This document shows, in pieces, positions 44,540-52,844 of a stretch of 64,000 bases of DNA. Made by a program: the position numbers and the translations under genes. The notes under the pieces are model-generated. The model was not told where the DNA came from. It searched no databases and was given only the letters and a program-made list of their open reading frames with translations. Origin of the DNA: Treponema bryantii (GTDB lineage: Bacteria; Spirochaetota; Spirochaetia; Treponematales; Treponemataceae); assembly GCF_900113965.1 (NCBI RefSeq), contig NZ_FORI01000006.1:124001-188000 (forward strand), written 5' to 3'. Every line of letters starts with the position of its first letter. The stretch's first letter is position 1.

Positions 44540-46291
44540 ATGAAACTTAGTAAATATATTCTTATGACATCAGCTCTCTTAATGGGAACTGCAGCTTTTG
44601 CTGAGGATTTTGGAGATTTCGGTGGATTCGATGACGAGGCTTCCGGAAACTCTGGCAGTGCAATAGAAGTTAGCGGAACTGTTTCTACAGACATCCGTGC
44701 TTATGTAGATGTTGATGACAGTGATAAGATTGAGGTTGAGGCTAAGCCTGCTGGAAATCTTTCTTTGAGCTACAATGGAAATAATTCTGACCTTACACTT
44801 TCGCTTTGTATGGATGAAGACAAAATCAAAAATAATCCTGAAGATATTATTGATGAGCTTGTACTTCGCGGACGTCTTGGAGACTACTTTACAGTAGAAG
44901 CTGGTAAAATGAAGATTGTCTGGGGCAAAGGTGATAAGCTTCACGTGCTCGACAATTTTAATGCAGATGATTATTCAAACTTTATAATCCCTGATTATAT
45001 AGACCGTCGTGTGAGCACACCAATGCTCCGCGCAGTAATCAGTCTGCCGGTTGCAAACTTTAATGTTGAAGGTGTGTATACTCCGCTTCTTCCAACAGAC
45101 CGCTTTGCAACAACAGGCCGCTGGACACCAGCTCAGGTTACCGGTTTGACAACAAAACTCATAGGCGTTGCAAAAGAAGATGTTGCACAAGCCTTTACAA
45201 GATACACAACAGCAACTGCAACAGCCGGAACATTGAATGCTCTTAATGCAGATTATCAGGCTGCTCAGACTGCTTATAACAAGGCAATGATGAATGCAGC
45301 ACAGAGCGCAGCAGGAGCTGCCTGGGGAAGTATGACAGATGAGCAGAAAGAAGACTTTATTGTCGCACACAAGACAACTCTCGAAGATGGTTTGAGAACT
45401 GACGGATACGGATACTTTATTGATAACCTCCAGGTAGCCGCAGGAAAATATTCCGCAGCCTGTACAGAAACAGGATTTACTGCTGACAACATTGCCGACG
45501 AAGTAAAAGCTGCCGGAACAATCTATATGTACATGCTCGAAAATGCCAATGCACTTTCTGCAGATCCTACAGTTATCTATCCTGAAATGTGGACACTTAA
45601 GTACGGTCAGTTTGGTGGACGTGCTACCTGGACACTTGGTCAGCTTGATATGGGAATCAGCTACTACAACGGATGGTACAAGCAGCCTTCTGTAAATGCA
45701 GAAAAGATGATTCCGTTTATCAATAAATATCTTGCAGGTGAGACAATCACAGAAGAAGACAAGTTCCTCGCTTATGACAAGAAACAGACCTTCGGCCTTG
45801 AGGCTTCTACAATTCTCTGGCACTTCAACCTGCGCGGTGAATTTGCCTATAATCTTACAGATGATATTGATGGAACAGATCCATGGGTACACAACAACTC
45901 AATTGGCTGGCTTGGTGGCTTTGATATCGACCTTCCATTTGCCAATGCAAACTTGAACGTTCAGGAAATCGGAACTTATGTTTTGAAGGGAGAAGAGTGT
46001 GACAAGAATGCGCTTGATGTTGATTACGGCGAAAACGGCTACAGCAACAACAAGATTGCCGCAAATCTTACAACTTCTTTCATGAACGATAAGATTGCTC
46101 CAGAAGTAACAGTAATGTACGGAATTGAAAATAAGGATTTGGTTGTAATGCCAAAACTTTCTTACAAGGCAGATCAGAATCTTACCCTTGCTGCAAGCGG
46201 TATGATTATCAACTGCGGCGATGACCACAGCGAGTTCAAGGCTTGGGAAAAGAACAGTTTTGCTTGTATTTCAGCTAAATATCAGTTCTAA
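44540..46291 (+). CDS. Outer-membrane beta-barrel protein of the exporter operon
   Basis: 583 residues. The signal peptide ends at Ala21; the mature protein begins with EDFGDFGGFDDE, which matches a stretch in the exporter loop. Then alternating beta strands suggest an outer-membrane barrel (LSLSYNGNNSDLTLSLCMDED; YFTVEAGKMKIVWGKGDKLHVLDNFNADDY), and the last residues CISAKYQF end in the aromatic residue typical of such proteins. The WGKGD block recalls DUF1302-like porins. A helical insertion (about 190-340) interrupts the barrel. It may be the outer-membrane end of the exporter. Confidence 0.75.
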   Translation: MKLSKYILMTSALLMGTAAFAEDFGDFGGFDDEASGNSGSAIEVSGTVSTDIRAYVDVDDSDKIEVEAKPAGNLSLSYNGNNSDLTLSLCMDEDKIKNNPEDIIDELVLRGRLGDYFTVEAGKMKIVWGKGDKLHVLDNFNADDYSNFIIPDYIDRRVSTPMLRAVISLPVANFNVEGVYTPLLPTDRFATTGRWTPAQVTGLTTKLIGVAKEDVAQAFTRYTTATATAGTLNALNADYQAAQTAYNKAMMNAAQSAAGAAWGSMTDEQKEDFIVAHKTTLEDGLRTDGYGYFIDNLQVAAGKYSAACTETGFTADNIADEVKAAGTIYMYMLENANALSADPTVIYPEMWTLKYGQFGGRATWTLGQLDMGISYYNGWYKQPSVNAEKMIPFINKYLAGETITEEDKFLAYDKKQTFGLEASTILWHFNLRGEFAYNLTDDIDGTDPWVHNNSIGWLGGFDIDLPFANANLNVQEIGTYVLKGEECDKNALDVDYGENGYSNNKIAANLTTSFMNDKIAPEVTVMYGIENKDLVVMPKLSYKADQNLTLAASGMIINCGDDHSEFKAWEKNSFACISAKYQF

Positions 46292-46300
46292 GTAAATAAA

Positions 46301-46348
46301 CCTCTTTCCCAATCTTTAAAAGACAGTTAAAATGGGAGAGAGGTTTTT
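46301..46348 (+). terminator. Terminator overlapping a ribosome site
   Basis: Stem CCTCTTTCCCA (46301-46311) with TGGGAGAGAGG (46333-46343), ten of eleven pairs, then T5. The right arm is also the Shine-Dalgarno of the next gene. Confidence 0.7.
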
Positions 46349-46351
46349 GAA

Positions 46352-47164
46352 TTGAATAACGAAAGAATTAAAGAAATCCTGCTGGATATCGCTCCTTGTG
46401 AGATTGATTTTACAGTTACCCAGACAGGTAAAGAAAGCAAGAGAGTTAACGGCTTTTACAAACCAGATACACATGAAATTTTCCTTCATAATCTGAATTT
46501 TAAATCTGATAACATGCTGATTTATACAGCAGTTCATGAATATACACATCATCTGTGTACAATTGAAAAGCAGGAAAATGATCCGAGTTACGGAAAGGCC
46601 TGCAAGGTTCACACAGGTGAATTCTGGGCAAAGTTCGGCGAGCTCATTGCAATTGCTGAGCAGAAAGGCTACTACTCAATTGGCTGGGAAAACAACGAAG
46701 AACTTAAAACTCTTACTCAGGATATTAAGGAAAACTATCTTGCAAAGAACGGACAGCTCATGCAGGAGTTTGGTAAAAAACTCGCACGTGCTTTTGATCT
46801 TTGTCAGGAAGCTGATATCCGCTATGAAGATTATATTGACCGCGTTCTTTGCCTGCCACGTAACGCCGCAAAAGATATCCGTAAGGTAGGTGCGGTAGAG
46901 GTGAACCCTGCAATCGGTTTTGAAAATATGAAGGTGGTTGCAAGCGTACGTAAAAAGGATGCCCGTGCAGAAGTTGAACAGGAATTCCTTTCCGGAGGAA
47001 AGAGTCCTTCGACTGTCCGCGAAATGATGAAGCAGAAATCTGCTCAGGCTAGTGGAACAGATCCTAAAACTAAACTTGAACGCGAAAAATCACGTCTTGA
47101 AAAAACAATTGCTCAGCTTACACAGCGTCTTGAATATGTGGAGGAAAGCCTTGCGAGTATGTAA
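46352..47164 (+). CDS. Zinc-metallopeptidase-like protein
   Basis: 270 residues from a TTG 8 bp after GGGAGAGAGG. The zinc motif HEYTHHL (HExxH) lies in YTAVHEYTHHLCT near residue 65, with a possible third ligand further on. The rest is helical and ends in a coiled coil (KTKLEREKSRLEKTIAQL). There is no signal peptide. The family is unclear, possibly SprT- or ImmA-like in style. The Shine-Dalgarno is buried in the terminator hairpin, so translation could be folding-dependent. The next gene overlaps by 14 bp. Confidence 0.75.
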   Translation: MNNERIKEILLDIAPCEIDFTVTQTGKESKRVNGFYKPDTHEIFLHNLNFKSDNMLIYTAVHEYTHHLCTIEKQENDPSYGKACKVHTGEFWAKFGELIAIAEQKGYYSIGWENNEELKTLTQDIKENYLAKNGQLMQEFGKKLARAFDLCQEADIRYEDYIDRVLCLPRNAAKDIRKVGAVEVNPAIGFENMKVVASVRKKDARAEVEQEFLSGGKSPSTVREMMKQKSAQASGTDPKTKLEREKSRLEKTIAQLTQRLEYVEESLASM

Positions 47165-48056
47165 ATCTAAAAAGGCAATATCAGTTTTCTCAATTTGTCT
47201 GATGGGCTTGTGGCTGAGCGGTGCAGCATTTGCACAGAATACGGTATCGGGAATCGACTTCCCCGAAATGCCCGAGATGCCTTCAATGCCAACCGTGGGG
47301 GGCGGCTTCTATACACCAAGCTTTCCAGCCCGCCCGAGCAGCACGAAATCAACAAGCACCGACGACACCGCAAAAGAAAAACCGGAAGCAGTTCTCACAG
47401 AAGCGCTCACACCAGAAACAGCGCTGAGCGCCGCTCTGACCAAGGGTAATACTCTTACCGCTTATGACATTTCTGCTCTCTACGATTCCGGCCTTTTCAG
47501 CAATATATCTTCACTGGACTCAAGCGGCAGCCTCACAAATTATGCAACTTCAACTTCTACAAATGTTTTGCTACAGCAGGTTTTGAACAGCCTTAATGAG
47601 TTGAAAAAGCAGCAGCAGGGTGCAAGCGCAAAAGAGAAGAACGAACTTGATGCAGTAAAAACAGACTCGGAAAATTTTAAAAAGCGCGAGCCTTCAATCC
47701 TCAGATTCAAAATCAACGGCTACAATATTGCAGACTCACTTACAAAAGTTTTCTTCAGCGATACAGAAGCAGACGGAAGTTTTCTTCTCACAGCCGACCG
47801 ACGCTACTTTGTAAATCAGCAGGCAAGAACAGAAACCTTCTATATGCTTTTTAAGACAGTGAGCTCAAACGGTTCTTCACTCACTTATAAAGTGCAGCCA
47901 AGTATTGTTCAGGATTTTAAGAATGAAAATTCTTATATCTACAGACTTGCAAATGTTAAAAATCTTACAGCAGAAAAAACTGGAAATCTTGTTGTAATGC
48001 ATCTTTCGGGAGACCAGGTTTCTGCAGACCTTCTCCTCGACATCGACAGTAAATAA
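47151..48056 (+). CDS. Exported hypothetical protein
   Basis: 301 residues from TTG 47151, placed 6 bp after GGAGG inside the previous gene; longer upstream in-frame starts would put the signal peptide internally. The signal peptide (about 6-28, ISVFSICLMGLWLSGAAFAQ) is followed by a proline-rich, low-complexity segment (DFPEMPEMPSMP) and then a domain with LRFKINGYNIADSLTKVFFSD. I do not recognise a family. A G6 run lies near 47297. A periplasmic or surface role is likely. Confidence 0.65.
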   Translation: MRVCKSKKAISVFSICLMGLWLSGAAFAQNTVSGIDFPEMPEMPSMPTVGGGFYTPSFPARPSSTKSTSTDDTAKEKPEAVLTEALTPETALSAALTKGNTLTAYDISALYDSGLFSNISSLDSSGSLTNYATSTSTNVLLQQVLNSLNELKKQQQGASAKEKNELDAVKTDSENFKKREPSILRFKINGYNIADSLTKVFFSDTEADGSFLLTADRRYFVNQQARTETFYMLFKTVSSNGSSLTYKVQPSIVQDFKNENSYIYRLANVKNLTAEKTGNLVVMHLSGDQVSADLLLDIDSK

Positions 48057-48071
48057 TACACAGGCAGTGCT

Positions 48072-48734
48072 ATGGTAGATTTAGTAGACGGCTTAAAAAA
48101 ATGCGGCATTCCCGAGAACGCCGCTGAACCTCTTGCTCAGAAAATGGAAGCATATATCAAAGAGATAGTGCTTTTTAATTCTGCATATAATCTTACAAAT
48201 ACAAGTGACAGAGACGAGCTGGTAGTGCGTCATATTTTTGACTCGCTCGCGGCGTGGAAGAAGATTTCGGAGATGGCGGGTTCAACCACCGGCATTACCA
48301 TTGCCGACATCGGAAGCGGCGGCGGCCTCCCTGGTATTCCTCTTGCAGCTGCCTTTGCAACTACCGGAATTACAGATGTTCGCTTTGAACTTGTAGAGCG
48401 CATGGAAAAGCGCTGTGCCTTTCTTGAAAACTGCGCCGCAATTCTTGGCTTAAAAAATGTTACAGTTGTAAACAGCGAAGCAGAACGCGTAGACGAAGGT
48501 GCTTATGACCTCATAACCTTCCGCGCTTTCCGTCCTCTCGATAAAAAGATGACAAAAACTCTGCTCAGAATTGTTAAAGATAATGGGTACCTTTGTGCCT
48601 ACAAAGCAAAGGCCGCAAGTATTAAAGAAGAAATGGATGGAATTACAGCACTCGTTCCGGAATACGAAGTTGTTCCGCTTGCTGTTCCAGGCCTTGAAGA
48701 TTCAGAAAGAAATCTTGTTATAATTAAGAAATAA
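48072..48734 (+). CDS. rsmG: 16S rRNA m7G527 methyltransferase
   Basis: 220 residues, the normal RsmG (GidB) length. SAM-binding ADIGSGGGLPGIPLA, preceded by the typical VRHIFDSLAAW and YNLTNTSDRDELV, followed by the acidic ELVERMEKRCAFLEN and ITFRAFRPLDKKM. It methylates G527 of 16S rRNA. It is not next to gidA, and parAB lies about 9 kb away, so the classic gidAB-parAB cluster is at best dispersed here. Confidence 0.95.
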   Translation: MVDLVDGLKKCGIPENAAEPLAQKMEAYIKEIVLFNSAYNLTNTSDRDELVVRHIFDSLAAWKKISEMAGSTTGITIADIGSGGGLPGIPLAAAFATTGITDVRFELVERMEKRCAFLENCAAILGLKNVTVVNSEAERVDEGAYDLITFRAFRPLDKKMTKTLLRIVKDNGYLCAYKAKAASIKEEMDGITALVPEYEVVPLAVPGLEDSERNLVIIKK

Positions 48735-48744
48735 GGAGTTAATC

Positions 48745-49905
48745 GTGAATTTCATGAAAAAAGATAAAAACCGTACACCTGCTGAAGTTGTTGTGCAGGA
48801 TGTAGTAAAAATCAAAAAAGGCGAGCGTGTTCTGATTGTTGCAAACCCCGCAACTGCTCAGATTGCCCAGGATCTTTATTCTGCCAGCTGTGATACCGGT
48901 GCTCAGACAACTCTTATGTTCCAGCCGGATAAAACAAGTTTTGACAATGCGAACCCGGAAGTAATTGCAGCTTTCAAAACAAGACCAGATGTATATTTTT
49001 CAATCTCAAATATCAAACTTGGTAAAGACCCGGAAGCAACTGCAAATCCTTATAAAACAGAAGATGGTCAGGAGTTTACACATATTGCTGATTATCTGAT
49101 GGACGGATTAAAAGTAATGCGCGGTGCATGGACTCCAGGCATTACCGTAGATATGATGAACCGCACAGCCGCAATTGACTACAAGGAACTTCAGAGCCGC
49201 TGTTCCCGCCTTGCAGAACTTTTTAAGAATGCCGTAAGTGTTCATGTAACAGCACCGGCTGGTACAGACCTCATTATTCCAATTAATGGTCGTGGCCTCA
49301 TGTTTGATGATGGTGATTTTTCAAAGCCGGGAACTGGCGGAAACATTCCTGCCGGCGAAGTATTTATCAGCCCGGTTGTTGGTGGAAGTCAGCTCAAGGC
49401 TGCAGACGGCACTGTACTGGAACAGCAGAGTGATGGTTGTGAAGGTACAATCGTTTATGACGGTTCAATGACCTTCAGTGATGGAGATTCAATCATTGAA
49501 ACTCCAATTACCTGCAAGGTTGAAAAAGGTTATGTAACTGATATTACAGGCGGTGCCGAAGCACGTCGTCTTCTCAAAACAATTCTTGAAGCAGAACTTC
49601 GTCCGTTCGTTCTTGAAAAAGAAGAAAAACTTCCACAAGGTCAGGCTGTAATTTATAAAAAGAATGCCCGTAATATCGGTGAGCTTGGAATTGGTTTGAA
49701 CCCTGCTGCAACAATTACAGGAAATATGCTTGAAGATGAAAAAGCTTTCCATACCTGTCATTTTGCAATCGGTGAAAATTATGACAATGATGCTCCAAGT
49801 TTAATTCACCTTGATGGTGTTGTACGTGAACCTACAATCACACTTACTTATGCTGATGGAACTTCACGTACAATTCTTCAGGACGGAGGCCTCCAGATAG
49901 ACTAA
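48745..49905 (+). CDS. M29-family aminopeptidase
   Basis: 386 residues from GTG 48745, which is 6 bp after AAGGAG; the ATG nine bases on is less well spaced. The C-terminal half matches AmpS/AmpT-type enzymes: NIGELGIGLNPAATITGNMLEDEK supplies the metal-binding Glu residues, followed by FHTCHFAIGENYDND and SLIHLDGVVREPT. It removes N-terminal residues from peptides in the cytoplasm. Co-directional with rsmG (10-bp gap) and the EAL gene (9-bp gap). Confidence 0.88.
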   Translation: MNFMKKDKNRTPAEVVVQDVVKIKKGERVLIVANPATAQIAQDLYSASCDTGAQTTLMFQPDKTSFDNANPEVIAAFKTRPDVYFSISNIKLGKDPEATANPYKTEDGQEFTHIADYLMDGLKVMRGAWTPGITVDMMNRTAAIDYKELQSRCSRLAELFKNAVSVHVTAPAGTDLIIPINGRGLMFDDGDFSKPGTGGNIPAGEVFISPVVGGSQLKAADGTVLEQQSDGCEGTIVYDGSMTFSDGDSIIETPITCKVEKGYVTDITGGAEARRLLKTILEAELRPFVLEKEEKLPQGQAVIYKKNARNIGELGIGLNPAATITGNMLEDEKAFHTCHFAIGENYDNDAPSLIHLDGVVREPTITLTYADGTSRTILQDGGLQID

Positions 49906-49914
49906 CAGCTGCTT

Positions 49915-51978
49915 ATGAGTAAGAAGAAGGATAAAAAGATTAAAAGACTGCGCAGTCTGCCAATATGGCCGTCTGTGCTTTCGCTGATAATTGTTGAAAC
50001 TATTGTTTTTGCTCTTGCCGGATTTTTGTGCTGGTGTACAATTTCCGGCATTGCAGTTACCGTTATGACACAGTCTGAGCAGGAATGCCGTTCTGTTTTA
50101 AAAGTTGTAAACGAAAATTACGGGACAGATACTCCAGAACAATTACAGACAAAAATCAATTCTTTACTCGAAACCAGCAGTACTCTTGATGAAGTTATTT
50201 TTGATAACGGACAGGGAATCCTCGGTCTTTTCCCAGATCTTGAAGATCAGTATAAAGCCAACACTGATGAGCTGTTTGAGAAAAACGGTGTGGCTCGTTT
50301 TGTTGATCCTGAAATGGAACAACATCTTTATTTTGGAATAAGAAGACCAGAGAGAAAAAATACTTCTGATAGTATGGTATACACTTTTGGCATCACCGAT
50401 GAAGATGGTGAAACTCAGCCATATATTGTCGATTTCAGAAATATTTTCCGTTCTTTAAAATTTGATTCAATTAATAATTATGATCTTGCAACCTGGGCTG
50501 GAGTAGTCCTGCTTGGTGTAAACGTAATTACATTTTATAAAACTGATATCCCGAATCTGAATATTTGCATTAAACATATATATTCATTTACATCTTTCCA
50601 GCTGAGCCTTGTTGCAATGCTTGTTGTTGTTCTCACATTAATCTTGATTCTTGTTACGATTTATGAAGTAACAAAACTGGTTGCTTTAGCTGGGGAAAGA
50701 AAACGAATTAATATTCTTGTTACAACAGATACAGTTACCGGCGGATATAACAAAGATTATTTTCTACAGAAGGCAGAAAAAGAAATTAAACGCGGTAAAA
50801 AAAATTATGCAATAGTTCAGCTGCGTCTTGAAAAATACCGCAATTACTGTACAGCCTATGGAGTTAAGCAGGGCGAAAATCTCCTGGAAGAAATTAATAC
50901 TTCTCTTACAGAAATGCTTGTTAAAAAAGAGTATGTCGCTCATGTTGAAAAATCTGATTTTCTTCTTTTGCTGAATTATCAGAATAACGAAACTCTCGAA
51001 ATCAGAATCCGCAATATGATGAATATTCTTCGTGAGCGTCGTGCTGGACAGCATCTTACTTTTGCGGCAGGTGTTTGCCCTGTGACCTCTAAAAATGCTG
51101 ATGTTTCTTTAATCATTTCCTGCGCAGGTCTTGCTGTTCCTAAGTCGGTAAAGATTCAGGATGAAATTGTCTGGTTCAATGATTCAATGAAAGAAGAGCA
51201 GGTGTGGGAACGTCGTATAGAAGATGATATGGAAAAAGCTTTGGAGAATCATGAGTTCCAGGTTTACCTTCAGCCAAAGTATTCAACAAAAGCAGAAGTG
51301 CTTTCTGCAGCAGAGGCTCTTGTTCGCTGGACACATCCGGTGCTTGGTTTTATTTCTCCTGGAAAGTTTATTCCGATTTTTGAAAGAAACGGATTTATTC
51401 TTCATCTTGATGATTACATGCTCACCGAAGTCGCAAAACTTCAGGCGGCATGGCTTGAACAGGGAAAGCAGCTGGTTCCGATTTCTGTAAACGTTTCCCG
51501 CGCACATTTTGCAGAAGAAAATCTTGCAGAACATATCTGTTCTATCGTGGATAAGTTTAAAGTTCCGCATGAATACATAGAGCTTGAACTTACAGAAAGT
51601 GCCTTCTTTGATGACAAGGCAGTGTTACTAACTACCGTTCGTAAGTTAAAGGAATTTGGATTTAAAGTTTCAATGGACGACTTTGGTGCAGGTTATTCTT
51701 CGCTGAATTCTCTTAAGGAACTTCCGCTGGATATTATTAAACTAGATGCAGAATTCTTCCGCAGTGTTGATGATATTGAGCGTTCAAATCTTATAGTAGG
51801 GCAGACAATTTCTCTTGCTAAAAAACTTGGCATGGAGATTGTTGCAGAAGGAATTGAAACCAGAGATCAGGTTGATTTTCTTGCCAAGCAGGATTGTGAC
51901 CTAATTCAGGGCTTCTACTTTTCAAAGCCTCTGCCTGTAACCGAGTTCGAAGAACGAGCTTACCCTAAAGAAAAATAA
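49915..51978 (+). CDS. c-di-GMP phosphodiesterase with degenerate GGDEF
   Basis: 687 residues. An N-terminal helix (about 18-45), an extracytoplasmic region (45-180), a second hydrophobic segment (about 225-250), a GGDEF-like domain (about 270-400) whose active motif reads VEKSDFLLLL and so lacks GGDEF, and an EAL domain (about 430-680). The EAL domain keeps EALVRW, DDFGAGYSSL and EGIETRDQVDFL, as active phosphodiesterases do. Predicted to break down c-di-GMP, with the GGDEF part as a sensor. No clear Shine-Dalgarno was found. Confidence 0.92.
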   Translation: MSKKKDKKIKRLRSLPIWPSVLSLIIVETIVFALAGFLCWCTISGIAVTVMTQSEQECRSVLKVVNENYGTDTPEQLQTKINSLLETSSTLDEVIFDNGQGILGLFPDLEDQYKANTDELFEKNGVARFVDPEMEQHLYFGIRRPERKNTSDSMVYTFGITDEDGETQPYIVDFRNIFRSLKFDSINNYDLATWAGVVLLGVNVITFYKTDIPNLNICIKHIYSFTSFQLSLVAMLVVVLTLILILVTIYEVTKLVALAGERKRINILVTTDTVTGGYNKDYFLQKAEKEIKRGKKNYAIVQLRLEKYRNYCTAYGVKQGENLLEEINTSLTEMLVKKEYVAHVEKSDFLLLLNYQNNETLEIRIRNMMNILRERRAGQHLTFAAGVCPVTSKNADVSLIISCAGLAVPKSVKIQDEIVWFNDSMKEEQVWERRIEDDMEKALENHEFQVYLQPKYSTKAEVLSAAEALVRWTHPVLGFISPGKFIPIFERNGFILHLDDYMLTEVAKLQAAWLEQGKQLVPISVNVSRAHFAEENLAEHICSIVDKFKVPHEYIELELTESAFFDDKAVLLTTVRKLKEFGFKVSMDDFGAGYSSLNSLKELPLDIIKLDAEFFRSVDDIERSNLIVGQTISLAKKLGMEIVAEGIETRDQVDFLAKQDCDLIQGFYFSKPLPVTEFEERAYPKEK

Positions 51979-51992
51979 AAAAGGAATTTTAT

Positions 51993-52844
51993 ATGATAAA
52001 AAAAACATTAATTATAACCACATCTTTATTAATTTTGACTTTTACCGCCTGCGCAAAATCAAAGGCGGCAGCCCCGGCAAATAAAGAGACCTCAGCTGTC
52101 TCAACTACAGCTGCAGCCGCACAGCCCAAGGTAAATCCCGAAATCGAAAAACTCAACCGTGTCCTCTTTTCAATGAGCGACCGCTGTAAGGCAGTAATTC
52201 CGAACGGCGACCCGGAAGAGTTTCTTTCAGACCTTCACAAGGTTTTAGATTCAGCTTCTGAGTTCAGCGCAGATGACTTAAGTCCATTTTATCTTATAAA
52301 CAAAACTCATACTGTAAGCAGTACTTATGAACCAAAAGGTTTAATTCATCTTGAAAATAATTCTGCTTACAAGGTAAATAAAAATAATCTAAGCCTTCGT
52401 CCGGAAGCGTACAGGGCACTTGCAGAACTCGGAACCGCTGCAAAGGCAGATGGAGTAACTCTTACAATCAGTTCAACTTACCGCTCTTATGAGTATCAGA
52501 AAAATCTTTTTGATTACTGGGTTAGTGTAGACGGCCTTGAAGAAGCAGAACGGGAAAGTGCAAGACCTGGAACAAGCCAGCATCAGCTTGGTCTTGCTCT
52601 GGACTTTGCTCCTGTAGATGACGCTTTTGATCAGACACCGGGTGGAAAATGGGTTTATCAGCATGCCGCAGACTATGGCTGGTCTTTGAGTTTTCCACAG
52701 GGCTATGAAGATGTAACGGGTTATCGCTGGGAGTGCTGGCACTTCCGCTACATTGGAGTAACGGCGTGCCAGTTTCAGAAAAAATGGTTTGGTGACGTTC
52801 AGCAATTCATGATTGAATTCCTGAACGCCTGGCAGTCATCCTAA
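51993..52844 (+). CDS. VanY-like D-alanyl-D-alanine carboxypeptidase lipoprotein
   Basis: 283 residues. Lipobox FTAC gives Cys20. A linker rich in Ala, Ser and Thr (24-45) precedes an M15B peptidase domain with SSTYRSYEYQ, the zinc motif SQHQLGLALDF (His and Asp ligands) and ECWHFRYIG (Glu and His). It trims peptidoglycan stem peptides in the periplasm. Length and motifs are complete. The TAA overlaps the stop of the convergent gene by three bases. Confidence 0.92.
   Translation: MIKKTLIITTSLLILTFTACAKSKAAAPANKETSAVSTTAAAAQPKVNPEIEKLNRVLFSMSDRCKAVIPNGDPEEFLSDLHKVLDSASEFSADDLSPFYLINKTHTVSSTYEPKGLIHLENNSAYKVNKNNLSLRPEAYRALAELGTAAKADGVTLTISSTYRSYEYQKNLFDYWVSVDGLEEAERESARPGTSQHQLGLALDFAPVDDAFDQTPGGKWVYQHAADYGWSLSFPQGYEDVTGYRWECWHFRYIGVTACQFQKKWFGDVQQFMIEFLNAWQSS

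Noticed and set aside
44975-45892. Long minus-strand open frame of 305 codons
   Set aside because: It is antisense to the outer-membrane protein gene, very rich in Cys, and lacks a credible start. A shadow of the real gene.
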